DNA of 64,000 nucleotides from Pterobdella sp. o SKG-2022. Taxonomy: Eukaryota > Annelida > Clitellata > Hirudinida > Piscicolidae. The stretch lies in the NCBI GenBank assembly GCA_964035795.1, contig OZ038325.1, forward strand, positions 6,061,047-6,125,046, in the 5' to 3' direction. The translations under genes and the position numbers were made by a program. Below the pieces are notes generated by a model, which made no database searches, was not told the DNA's origin, and worked only from the letters and a program-made list of their open reading frames with translations. Every line of letters begins with the position of its first letter. Position 1 is the stretch's first letter. This document shows positions 1 through 13,607 of this stretch, in pieces.

Positions 1-26
1 TCAAAAAAAAAAAACAAACAAACAAA

Positions 27-1777
<1,751 letters not shown>

Positions 1778-4700
1778 GGTCACGAATACACGGAGTGGTA
1801 CAAGGTACGTTACTGGAGGGAGCATCGATGGGTGGTGTACAGCAATCACAAGAATCAACAGGTGCACTGCTATAAATTCCTTCATTATTAGTGGTTCATG
1901 CAGTCATTTGCTTTTGAGGGTATTTATATGTATGTAACTTATTTATTGCTTCAATATGATCTATTCATTAGCTTGTCTTCAAAACACGTCGGTTAAACTT
2001 CTTATTTATTCATATATTCTTTTATACATTTATCCATCTATCCATTTCCTCACACACACATTTATCCACTCATCTATCTATCCGTGCATCCATCCATCCA
2101 TCCATCCATCAGATCTTCAGAGGAAACACAAACACATACATGGTAGAACTGAACGACCTTGACCCTCCCATCATTTCTTCCAAGGTCAAAGTGCTACAAA
2201 AATTTTAAAAAATTTTAAATAAAAATAAAATCAACATTTGTGCCCAACATTACATAAAAACATTGCGAATACTGAAACGACAGTGGAAGAAAAAAACGCA
2301 AAAATGAAAAAAGAATATTGAGACACCATTATCACAACAAAAATGGCTTCAGTGCAACCCTTCATCAACCTGACAACCCCCCCCCCCCCCAACAACAACA
2401 ACTACCACATCAACCTTACAACCCTACCTCAACAACAACTACCACATCAACTTTAAAACCCAACCCCAACAATCCCAACAACTACAACTAACACAGCAAC
2501 AACTACAGACACCAAATCATACAACAAAATTAATTTTTACAACAACCACCCTCTCCACAGATCCGCATCATGCCACACAACAACCAGACAAAGGGCAAGG
2601 AGGTGTGTCTGAGGCTTGAAGTCTATGGATGTGTGTGGGGAGGTGAGTCTTGGTGTTTTTTTGTGTGTTTTGTTTTTGTTTTGTGTGTTTGTGTGTTTTG
2701 TTTTTGTTTTGTGTGTTTTTGTGTTTTTTTTTTATTTTTTTTGTTTGTATACTTATGTTTTTTGTGTGTTTTGTAGGTTCACTTTTCATGTTTATTTAGT
2801 GTGTATTTTAGTTAACTTTTGCATGTATGTTTTTTTTTGGTTATTTTGCAAACGTTTTTTCCTACGTTAGATGTTTATTTGCAGTTTTTTGTTTTTTAGT
2901 TTATTTTTTGTATGCATTTGTGTTTGTATGTGTTTTTTTCTTTTTGTTTTTCTATGTCTTTTTATTTGTTTGTACAAATAACCTGAAAATTTTTTAGTTA
3001 AATATTGAAGCCAATTTTCAAACATCATAATTTTACTAATTAATATTAATTAATTCAAAGTGGGCGTGGCGTCATATGAGATGAGACAGGGTGATAAAAG
3101 AGGAACTGACATGCGATTAGTTGACAAATCTTACGATGGTGACGTCACCATTGTAGACTCTTCATCGTATTCATCATCTTTTTCACCATCATTATCATAC
3201 CCACCTTTAGCGCCATCATCATCATCGTCTTCATCGAAAATGTCATGGTTGAGAGGTGGGATAGGAGACTTGGTGGATGGAAAACTGGGAGTGTTCAACT
3301 TCCGAAGGACCTACCAAATGACCGGAAGTTGTGGGTGGGTAGGGTGGAAGCGGAAGAAGAAGAGTAGAAGTGAAGATGATGATGATGCTGATGATGATGA
3401 TGTATGGATTGTGTTTAACTTGGAAAAAGTTCAAAAACTCCATTTCATCTACTTTCACATCTTGCAATCACCCAGTAAAGATGTGAGTTGTTGGGAAATA
3501 GAGCTTTTTGTTGGGTTTTTCGATGTTGTCGTGGAGATGTAGGTTGTTGTTGTGGAAATTATAGTTCATAATTTATGTTGCTGTGTTAATAAAACAACGA
3601 TCACTTTTTCAGATTTCAGTTTTTAAAAATGCACAATTTTTCTTCGATTTTCCCAAATCCTCACCATCTATAACCTTCAACAACAATCAAAACAACAATA
3701 TGGACGGAGCCAAGTGGTTAAAAGTTGTCCTCCAAGGTCACATGACCCGGAAGTTGGTGATGAGATTACGTCATAATTCAAAATGGCTTCTCATCAGTGA
3801 AATTTCCTTTTCCTTTTGTGAGTTTATTCATTTTTCACCGTCCATCCATCAATCTTTTATCTCTGCAGACGCTTAAATACTGGTCTGAGAGCGTCTTTAG
3901 CACCTTGGTTGCTTTCTTAAGCGCTATAAAAAAAGACTTGATTATTTATTTATACATCCATTTATCTGTCTGTATGCCTATTCATCAATCCATTCGTTTT
4001 TCAATCTATCTACTCATTTATTCATTCTTTTTTATTTACTATATCATCCATCTATTAGTTCATCCATTCATTCATCCGTCCATTCATCCATCCATTCATT
4101 CATCCATCCATTCATCCATTTATTCGTCCATCCATTCATTCATTTATCTATCCATCCATTTATTCATCTATCCACCCATCTATTTATCCACCCACCCTCC
4201 ATCCATCCATCCATCCATCAGCAGACCCAACACCCGAAGACACAAACTCGTCAAAAAAAGCAAATAAAGATGAAGAGTTGATGAAGTTTTATGAAAAAGA
4301 GGCTCAAAAATTTCAAAATGGTGGCCAAGATGGTGGAAAAAGTGACAAAGACGATTTTGCTGATGACAGTGATGATTATGAAACATACGGTAAAAATATA
4401 TTATTTCTGTCTGTTATGTTTTACTTTGTTTTATTATTTGTAATTGAATATTATCTTCTATCCCTTTTTAACGATAATACAGCATACAAAGAAAAAAAAT
4501 ACGACTTCATTGTTTGATTTTAAATTTAAAAAGCAAAGAATACATATGTTTGTGATTATATCCTGTTTCACATTGTAAAACTACTTCACTGTAGTTTTCC
4601 TTAAGAAGACTTGTCATTACTGTTTTTTTTGCTCAATGAATTTACTAAAATTCTTTCATAAATCGATGTAAAAAATTGTCAAAACTACACCACTTTATTG

Positions 4701-7700
4701 CTTATGATCTTTGAATATTATTACTATGATTTTTATCCGACAAGTGTCTTTTTATTATCATGTGTGTTTTGATGAGGGTGGTGGTGGTGGTGGTGATGAT
4801 GATGGTAGTGAGGGTGGTACAAGGTGATGAGGATGATAGTGATGATGATAATGATTGTAATTATGTGTGTATTAATCTTGAGTTAATCAAGAGCAAGAAA
4901 TGTAAAGTTCTAACCACATAACTTACATAGGATACTATGCAGTACTTTAAATGCATCTTTGTATGAATATTCAAAATAGATTTTGTATATTATATACATT
5001 GTATTTTACCACTATAAACATTCACACACAACACCACAGAGGATATTGAGTACCTTCCCAGCCCACACCTACCCCACCATTCATATGAACTGCTCAACTA
5101 TACAGGTCAGTTTAATTAGGTCGCTAGTATTTGATTGGTGGTTAAAAACATTGGTGTAGTTTGATTGGTTGCTTATCATTTTTTTGTTAGCTGTGGTTGA
5201 TAAAGTCCATCTATTTCATCAAAATCAAGTTTTTTGGAAATAATTTTTTCTCAAAACGACTTTCCATTTTGAGGTATGAAATCAAAATCAATAAAAAAAT
5301 AATAATTAATTTTAAAAAAATTCAATAATAAAAACGTTGAAGATACGATTTAATTCAAAAAATTTATTATATAATAATTTATATCACGCGCTATATAAAT
5401 GTGCGTAATAAATATGGTGTTCAAAAACAACATCCTCATATGGTGTTCTGAAACATTGCCATACCAACAACATTATGAAATAGATATTTGCTACCATTAC
5501 CACATGATATTTGATAAGGGCGATATTGAGGCTTTGTGCCTCAATTGCACGCTTGATTCAATGGTGGCCATTTATCTTCAAGCAATATGTTGCCTTACTT
5601 TTCAATATATTCCTCTACTTCTCAGTTGTGACTTCAATGCAATTGATGTCGATATTGCTTTGTGTGGTATGAATAATTAATAGGGGAGGGTGGGGGGGAG
5701 GGGGGTAGATGGGTAGGCGGTGGTGGATAGATGGGTGGGTGGTGGATGGTGGTGGATAGATGGGTGATGGATGGATACATGAGTGGGTGGTGGATAGAAG
5801 GGTGGGTGGTGGATGGATAAGTATATAGGTGGAAAGCTATTAGACTGGATAAATATAAAAGTGCATTAAATAAATAAATGAATAGAATAATTGATAGAAA
5901 AAGAAGAAAAAATGAATAAAAAATGGATACAAAGATTAATGAGCATAAGTAGACAAAAATTTGGCGGAGATAAAGAAATAAATGAATAATCTTGTATGTA
6001 AGACATATGGCTTGACAGATTAGAAAGATAATAGAAAAAAGATTTGTGAGATTTGAAAGAGAATTATTTATGAACTGTAATTAAGAAAAAGACAAAAGTA
6101 ATAATGATGACGATGATGATGATGATTGCTGTTGTTGAGCGCCAACTTCCAAAGACTCTTCCGACACTCTTTGGAGCGAGTACCAAAAGAAACTTGTAGC
6201 TTCGAGTTGTTTGTGACTTTTGGTGAGCAGGGAAAAATGATGGATGGATTCTCGAAATGCTTTGTGGTTGGAAGCTGACGTGGTTTAGAACCTCTTTGAC
6301 ACTCCTGTTGGAGTGCACACCCGGCACCAGGAGAAGGGGGTTCTTTCGCCGGGCTGATGATGATGATGTTGATGAGGATGATGATGATTAGGATGATGAT
6401 TTTGATGAGGATGATGATGATTAGGATGATGATTTTGATGAGGATGATGATGATTAGGATGATGATGTTGATGAGGATGATGATGATTAGGATGATGATG
6501 TTGATGAGGATGATAAGGATGATGATGTTGATGATGATGAAAAATGTTATTATTTTATGAAAGATTTGCGATTTATAAAATTTAAGAAAATAGTTTCATC
6601 AGAAAAAAATTTAATGGCAAACGTAATTCTAAAATTTACAAAATATCAAAAATAAAAGTAATTATTAAAATAAGGTGGATAATGATGAAAAAAAATAATA
6701 AAAATAATAGAATAATAGAAATAATAAAAAATAATAAAAATAATAGAAATAATAAAAATAATAAAAAATAATAAAAATAATAGAAATAATAAAAATATTA
6801 AATCTTGATATAGAATTGTAAGATTTCTTTTATAAGGATTCTAATGCATAACAGGAGAAACTTAAGAAATATTGCAAAAATCGTATTTGAAAAAAAATTC
6901 GGAAACCTGAAATATTGTATAAATAGAAAAAAAGAGAAAAAATAAGACTATGAATATTTTGGTCAATCTAAACGATGAATGTCATAAAGCGTTTATCGAT
7001 CCTACAATAATAAAAAAAATGAAAAGCAAAATAAAAAAAACTTCGAAAATAAAAAAAAAATAATAAAAAATAATAACAATAAAAATAATAATAAGGACAG
7101 AAATAATGATTAAACATCAAAAAACAGTCAAAGAAAAAAAATTAAATTAATACCTTCCAATTAAATAAAAAAATGTCCTCTCTATAAATCAAAAAAGAAT
7201 ATAATAAAAATGAAAAAGAGTCATAACAATGAGAATGATAATAACAACAATAATAACAATAGCAATAATAATAATAATTATTATTATATATATATACTTA
7301 ATTTTCGTCTTTAGACATAATCACAGTTAACAATGAGGCCTAATAATTCCTCAATACGCATCTTTATCGATTTTTTCAATGTTGTCCATGTTTAATTTGA
7401 GAGAGTTCATGTTATTTATTAATGTGTTGAGAAGAGTTGATGGTGGTCCGCCTCTTTTTCTCTTGGAATTCTTTAGGGCTTTTTCCAAAATTTTTTTTGC
7501 TGGCGGGTCGTGTCGACATATGTGTCCCAGCATTTTCAACCTTCTTAGTCTCACTTCCTGATGCAGAGGTGGTATGACGAAGTCGCATTCTTCGTTTTTC
7601 ATAACATTTGGCCAATGAACTTTTTCCAGTCTTCGTATGTGCTTTCTTTGGAAGGAGTCTATTGAGCTTCTGATGCTTTTAGAGTTTGCCCAAGCACTGC

Positions 7701-9505
7701 AGCCGTATAGGAAAATTGAGAGAACATAAGCTTTATAAATTCTTATTTTTTTCTCTATACTTATCCCACTCTTCCAAATTGGGTTTAATCTGTTCATCGC
7801 TAGAGTTGCCAGAGTTTTCCTTTTTTTGATGTCCTCACATGTACCTACGTAGCTTCCAAGGATTTTCATTGTCTTCCACACAGTTTTCTCCTCATTAATC
7901 AGCCTTTCTTCCGTTTTACTTTTGTTGAGCGTAAGATGATGATCAAGTCATCGTTAGTTTTTGAGAGCGGAAGTACTTTAATATATATGCAAAAATATTC
8001 AGCTTTTTTCCAATATATGTTCATAATTTAGCGTTTAATTTTAAAAATAAATTTTATTTATCCTTGTTTATTTGTGATCTTTACCATTTTTGTCAGGTGG
8101 CCATGTTTATGGGAGACGATATTAGAGATGTGTTGGATTATTTTTTCACTTTCATTTAATCGTTCAGATTGTCTATGTTGTTGTTTGGAGCATGTTGTCA
8201 AGCTATTTAATTTTCGCGCTAAATAAATAGATTATATTATGTACCCTTATGTATGTATGTATCTACAGAACGATAACCACTCCATAGCAACAAAAATTAC
8301 AACTCCAATCAATCAATCAATCAAACCCTTTTTATAGCACGTTTTCCTTTACCAATGGTTGAGCAATAATATCAATAACCATAATAATTTAATCATTACC
8401 ATCCTCACACCCACTCCATATCTTCCCACAGTAAGAGACCAAATGATACGACCAGGCACGACCAAAATGATGGTGGTGGGAATGTCGAAGACAAGGATGG
8501 TCTTGATGGTGGTTTCATTGGTGATGGGGACAGTTGTGTGTGTGGTGGTGGTGGTTGTTGCAGTGTGCTGGAGCAGACGAAGAAAAGGTGTCTTCATTTT
8601 GAGTTTTACTCAAATATTGATTTTTTTTCGCGAATTTTTATAGATTAATCTCGTTATGTTGATTTTATCTGTAACGCCACATAAAAAAGCAGCAGGAAAA
8701 AATTTTTAAAACTCAAGAAAACATACATGCAAAATAAAAAAAATAAACAGACAAAATGAACAATAACATCAACACTAACACCACTACAGAAATCTACAGT
8801 CAAAGTTTGGTGACTCCTTACCAATCTTCTCCTCTCTCCAACAAATCAGATCTACCCTCATCTACCGCTCCCTCTCCACCACCCTCACATCCGCCAGTAG
8901 ATTCTCAGCAACAACCTCAACAAAATTGCCAACAAACCCAACAAAATTATTCAATGTTGCCGCAGCGTTTAGACCAACATACGTATTACAACACACCGTT
9001 ACTAAAGGATAAGTTCAAGAAGCAGAGTTATAACAACACTATATCAACTAACACTAAATTGTTAAACAACAATAATGGTAATAACTATTTTGCTACAGGT
9101 AATTTTTTCCGGAAGTCTCCCAACAATTTGAAACACAACAACACAATTGACAACACCAGCAACAACTTCCACAACACCAACAACAACTTCCACAACTCCA
9201 ACAACAGTAATGACACATATGAAGACATCAACAATTTCAAAACTTTCATACCCATTAATGAATCATTCTATTCTTCTTCCGATGACGTCTACAAAACACA
9301 AAACAAAGTTGAGAACAATTACAACATTGTTGAAAATAACTATCCCAACAACAACATCGATCATAAGCCAAACAAAGCAAACGACGATTATTTCATAAAC
9401 AACACAAGCAACCGATTCAACACGCTGTTCACCCAATACCAAATCAAGCCACAACACAAAAATAACAACAACATAAACAACCACACGACAACAATACAAA
9501 TCTAG
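1778..9505 (+). CDS. Discoidin-domain-receptor-like membrane protein, 5' partial, no kinase seen
   Basis: Exons placed at 1778-1861, 2113-2184, 2561-2642, 3061-3482, 3613-3817, 4222-4389, 5040-5105, 8432-8587 and 8790-9505. Phases close at every junction; from the third exon on most junctions are phase 1. The first three exons give the C-terminal half of a discoidin (F5/8C) domain: [19 protein letters not shown], then [11 protein letters not shown], the usual domain end. Exons 4-5 match the second DDR ectodomain ([23 protein letters not shown]), with a Ser-rich insert. An acidic stalk follows ([15 protein letters not shown]). A hydrophobic helix ([11 protein letters not shown]...VVAVCW) ends in basic SRRRK, which gives the topology. 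The cytoplasmic tail of about 239 residues is Asn/Gln/Ser-rich and ends at a stop. In animals DDR1/DDR2 are collagen-binding receptor tyrosine kinases with a kinase domain after the juxtamembrane region; none is visible here. A possible donor at 9099 could lead to unseen exons. The family call is firm; absence of the kinase is inferred. Confidence 0.78.
3885..3955 (+). repeat. Possible SINE 3'-tail remnant
   Basis: The segment contains AAGCGCTATAAAAAAAGACT, followed by a T/A-rich tail, inside an intron of the DDR-like gene. It resembles the tail of short interspersed elements seen elsewhere in the window. Assignment is by eye on one short motif. Confidence 0.35.
4040..4219. repeat. (CATC)n-type tract ending at a 3' splice site
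   Basis: Degenerate CATT/CATC tetranucleotide repeats run directly into the acceptor AG at 4220-4221 used by the DDR-like gene. A similar tract sits at 2085-2110 before the exon at 2113. Confidence 0.85.
6357..6540. repeat. GAT-rich minisatellite, about 36-bp period
   Basis: The phrase GATGAGGATGATGATGATTA followed by GGATGATGAT recurs about four times with a period near 36 bases. It yields a meaningless Met/Arg open frame. Confidence 0.85.
7340..7960 (-). mobile_element. LINE reverse-transcriptase 3' fragment
   Basis: The minus-strand frame at 7351-7881 reads as the C-terminal region of an animal non-LTR retrotransposon polyprotein. It has [15 protein letters not shown] (cf. YLGS...I.R), FLYGCSAW (cf. 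LLYGCETW), then [13 protein letters not shown] and [12 protein letters not shown]. The catalytic palm motifs are absent, so this is a dead 5'-truncated copy inside an intron of the DDR-like gene. Confidence 0.82.
8303..8368 (-). repeat. SINE-tail family copy (TTGGTAAAGGAAA...TTGATTGATT)
   Basis: Reverse complement reads CATTGGTAAAGGAAAACGTG, then CTATAAAAAGGG and (TTGA)n. A closely similar block occurs at 23222-23285 and a related one on the plus strand near 59530, which establishes a dispersed family within the window. Confidence 0.6.
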
Positions 9506-12500
9506 CCTCTATTGTAATCCTACTTGTATATTTTCGCAATAATAATTTCATCGCTATATAAATCTTTTCTAAAACTTTTAGTCACATGGTGCGGTATAGC
9601 CGATATTAAATTCCAACGGAAGACACGCGTCATTTTACTTCCTGCCTTCTTAATATCTTTATTTATGGTCTTTTCTATGGGCCTTTCAGCTTCTGGCTGT
9701 ATGTTTGTTGGTTGAGTGCAGTGCTTTTTAGGTTGTATTGTTTATTTTTTGTTCAATATTCTGTTGTGTTTGTTATACTTTTGTTTGAATGTTGAGGTTT
9801 TCTGGTTGTAGCGTTGCATTTTTGGTTTTTTTTGCTGTTGTTCAAGGAGATGGTTTAAAATTATGCTGTAAGGTATTTTTCGTATTTTTTTGTTGCATAG
9901 TAATTGATTTGCTTTTGTAAAATAGTTGAGTAACATTTGTGCATGTGATTTTGTGCTAATACGTGAATTTACACACTAAAGATTGTATTTAAAAACACAC
10001 AACAAACACAAACAAAAAAACACACACAAACACACAAAAACACCAACCAAAAGAGTTTAGACAGCATAGAAGTACACGACCAAGCATACATAGATACATA
10101 CATAAACACATACATACACAAATAATTCTGCAAGTGTACGTGAACAAACGTAGATGTGCACGTGAGAATTTGTGGTTGTTTTTGAGCACATTCCAAAGAA
10201 GAAGGATGATGAAGATAATCTAAAGATTGAGAAACATAAAAGTCAAACAAATACGTTTTAATAACTACCTACATAAAAAATACAGAGTTATTTATTGAGT
10301 TAATGTTTATGTGTAGTGATAAAGGGCAGTTATGGGTAGGTTTTTGAGGTTTTGATGAAGTTTGATTAAAAAAAGGTATAGTTATTCATGGAATATTTTG
10401 TGAAATTTATTTATTTTTACGATGAATAATGTTTATAAATAGTAAAATAAATTTTTATTGTAGTTTTTGATGAAGAATAGAAGAAAAATTATAAATAGTT
10501 TATTAAAAATTGGTACTAAAAATTAATCTTAAAATAATTATTCTGAAAGAGTTTAATCGACCATAAATTGCTTTTAAATTTAAATGTAATTATAAGAAAA
10601 TAAAACACTAATGTGAAGCCATTTTCCAATGAAATTGCTTTCCAACAAAAAAAGTGTCTAAAATTATCCGCCACGCAACCATGGATACGCTACAATACAT
10701 TTTTTGATGTTTGAAAAACTAAAATTATATTCAAATATGAATTTTAAGACAAATACTATTCGTAGAAAACTTCTAAATACAAAAACGAACTGAAAAAAGG
10801 AGTTATGAGTATCAAAATGAATGAAACAAGTATTTTATTTAATTATGAAATTTTTGACGCTTGCTTGCCTATTTGTTGAACTGACGATTAAATTATTTTT
10901 ATGATCTTCTGTAATTTTTCTGAATTATGTTTCAAAGTTATTTTGTTTTGTGCAGTCGTCTGTTCCCATGAATTTCGTAATTATTTCTACTTTGTTACGG
11001 TTTGAAGCCAAATAATATAATTAATTAACAACGAACACTGTCATGTAAAGTTTTATGAATTAAAAAAATGTTTTTGTTAGTTAATTTAATTTCAACTTTG
11101 TTATGTAGTATCGCTTTAATAAAAATATTAGATGTGAAATCATTTAGATTACTTTTCGGTTAGATACCTCAAACTATAGTATTATGCAAGTTTTACAAAC
11201 TGAATGTATCTATAATATTTGAATTTATGAATCATATTTTGGAAAATCATCTAATGATATCATCAGGCTTTTCAAGATAGGAGTGTTATTGAAAATCATT
11301 GGGCTTAAGAGTCATACTAATCGCATTATATAAGGGAAACTTAACTGAGTTTCACAAATTTCTAAGTTTAAACTTCTATTACTCTATTGATAAGTTTCAA
11401 GTTGTACTGTTTCAAATTTATACTGATAATTTGATATGAGTACTGATAATCAAACATTACTAAGTCGCATTCATTATGGTTAAGTGTTGTTTGCCTCTTG
11501 GTGGCACTGCATTTCAACAACGCTTTTGAAAATAAAATGTTTTGTGGATTTTTCGTTTGAAATTTAAACTCAGGCATTTGTAATATAAACGATTTATTCA
11601 ACAAATATATAATTATTTTAAAACAAATTTTTCTAAACAATAGTTCAAGTTATCAGCCTGATCATCACATTTCTGTATCATTCTTTCTTCTTTGGCTGAC
11701 AATATGATAAAAATTAATGTAAAATATAATTAAAGATGTGAAAAACAATGGTTTTAACACAAGTGACGCCACATCTTTACATCATCATTGAATGCTGCCT
11801 GGTGAACTGCTACTTGATCATGGTTGGCTGGCTTACCTTTCTCAATGTCAACAAGATCTAAACTGGTTTGAGCTTTACTCCTGTTAGAATTCACCATGCC
11901 TGGCAGCCTAAAGGATAGAAGCCTAATTTTGCAGATGATCTAACACTAATCTCCCATGTACATCATCACGTGATGGATATAAAAGACAAATTGTTTCCCT
12001 ATAACTCAATCAATCAAATCCAAAATCAGCCAGAAAATGTTCTAGTACTGTTAAGGATGAGTATTAGAGTGCATGAAAACTGTATGGAAGTTCTCTAAGT
12101 ACACCATCAGCACCAAGATCAAGCTGTACATGAAGTGCATTCTGCTTGTGTTTTGTATGAATCCAAGTGTTGGAGAGTGACAGAGCAAGATATCATTAAG
12201 GTATGAGCCTTTTAATCAAAACGTTTGCAGAGAATTTTGAGAAAATAAGAAAAATCAAGAAAACTCAAAAACAAAATATCATTGAACAGTGGGGAAAAAA
12301 CTTGAAAGAATGAAACACACTTGAAGCACTATCCTCAAGCTGGTCCAAAACAGGAAAAATATTTTGTTGCTGGTCATGTAGACCAAAACTCCAACTATAG
12401 GGTTAACTTACGGTCAACTCATTTTAATTGTAGCCATATTAACATGAGCAAAAAAAAACTAAATCATTATTTATTTATAATCAAGTTTCACACCAACCAT

Positions 12501-12541
12501 ACTATTTAAAAAACTAAATCTACTTTCAAAAAGCTAATAAA
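9506..12541. other. Intergenic, no gene seen
   Basis: AT-rich sequence after the DDR-like stop. Bases 9980-10150 hold a CA/CACAAACA-rich tract. No kinase motif (HRDL, DFG, APE) was noticed on the plus strand, and short open frames show no recognisable domain. A degenerate LINE lies at its right end. Confidence 0.6.
11820..12330 (+). mobile_element. Degenerate LINE reverse-transcriptase remnant
   Basis: Broken plus-strand frames give fragments in the order expected of a LINE C-terminal half: LSHVHHHVMDIKDK, TISTKIKLYMKC, ESKCWRVTEQDI and LQRILRK, corresponding to the usual thumb-region blocks before and after the YGCE(T/C)W motif. Stops and frameshifts are frequent. Confidence 0.55.
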
Positions 12542-13021
12542 TTAAAATTGAAAACCTAGTAAAATGCTATAAGAAAACTTTTTAGAGTATTGTTTTTGAA
12601 ACATTATCATTACCTTCTTGGTCTGGTAATAGACACCACCCATGATGGCAAACACAGTGAAACCTTGTGCTGCCACTCTTGCTCTCATCATGAGCTGGGA
12701 TCTATTTTTGTCTCCTCTAACCATTGATGCCAGCCCCATTGACAGTGCCATTACCGTTAATCCCAAACCTGGAATGATTTTAATTGTGTTAAATAGACTA
12801 TCGATGATTACATTAGAAAATTCAGCCAATGAAAATAGATTTAAGTTGAAATTATTATATCAACAAGAACGAGTAATACCGATTGGTACAAAAGGATTTT
12901 CTGACGTCTTTCTGACAATTTTTTGGGCGAAAGTTTCTTCGGGAGCATATTCTAGGTTGACAGAAGGAAAGTTCGGAGCACTGTCTTTGGCGCTGAGATT
13001 TGCTTTAGTAGGAGATGACAT
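12542..13021 (-). CDS. HIGD2A: HIG1-domain protein, HIGD2A-like
   Basis: Two coding exons: 13021-12880 and 12768-12614, joined across a 111-bp intron in phase 1. The start MSSPTKANL at 13021 was chosen over an upstream Met at 13084 because it gives the usual short N-terminus. Signature: FAQKIVRKTSENPFVPIG before the intron, then a hydrophobic segment, a RGD-K turn and SQLMMRARVAAQGFTVFAIM. HIG1-type-2 proteins are small inner-mitochondrial-membrane proteins that associate with cytochrome oxidase and respiratory supercomplexes. After TKK there is either read-through to a stop at 12542 (about 121 aa) or a donor GTAATG leading to a short further exon. The frame given uses the read-through end. 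Confidence 0.88.
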
Positions 13022-13607
13022 AATAAAATTATCTTTCACATTTATTAGGTTATCTTCATAGATGACAAATTCCTTAATATTCAACGATAATATCTAAGGT
13101 TAAAGAAAAGTGAAAAAATATTAAATTTAAAAATCTAAAAAGTAAATTACGGCAATATATGAGTAATTTGAATTTGTTTTCAATTTAAAAAAAAATAAAA
13201 TGTTATACACTCGATATAATTTCAATACTCATACCTTGGACAAAAGCGAATCTAAATATAACAGGATTTTTTAATTTAATTTTATGTCTACTTTCATACA
13301 TGAATAAATTAACTTGAAGGAGTAACATAGTTATATGAAATTGATAATTTAATAAAACTTTGAAGATAAAATAAATGTCCAAATGGATTGTAACATAAAA
13401 TGTTTTTTGATTTTTGTCATAATCATCTCGATCGTAAGTGAATAAAATAAATATGAATTTATTATAAATTTTTGCATTAATATAGAATTCAAATTTAGTT
13501 TTCAGCCGTTTTTTCAATCTTTACAAAAAACACCCACAATATTTATTAATATAAAGTCTAGCTCTTAAACACAAAACTTAATGATTGAATAGAAACAATC
13601 CCCAAAG

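Larger units (their letters stand above)
5106..8431 (+). other. 3.3-kb intron of the DDR-like gene
   Basis: It contains a GGGTGGATGG-rich tract (5680-5830), a C+G-richer unclassified block (6120-6350) that looks like part of a mobile element, a GAT minisatellite, AT-rich (AATAAA)-like tracts (6660-7270), an antisense LINE fragment and a SINE tail. The 93-residue open frame at 5399-5680 was not recognised and has no supporting splice or homology signal. Confidence 0.6.

Noticed and set aside
5399..5680. 93-codon open frame in an intron of the DDR-like gene.
   Set aside because: No recognisable domain and no conserved context; length is within chance for this composition.
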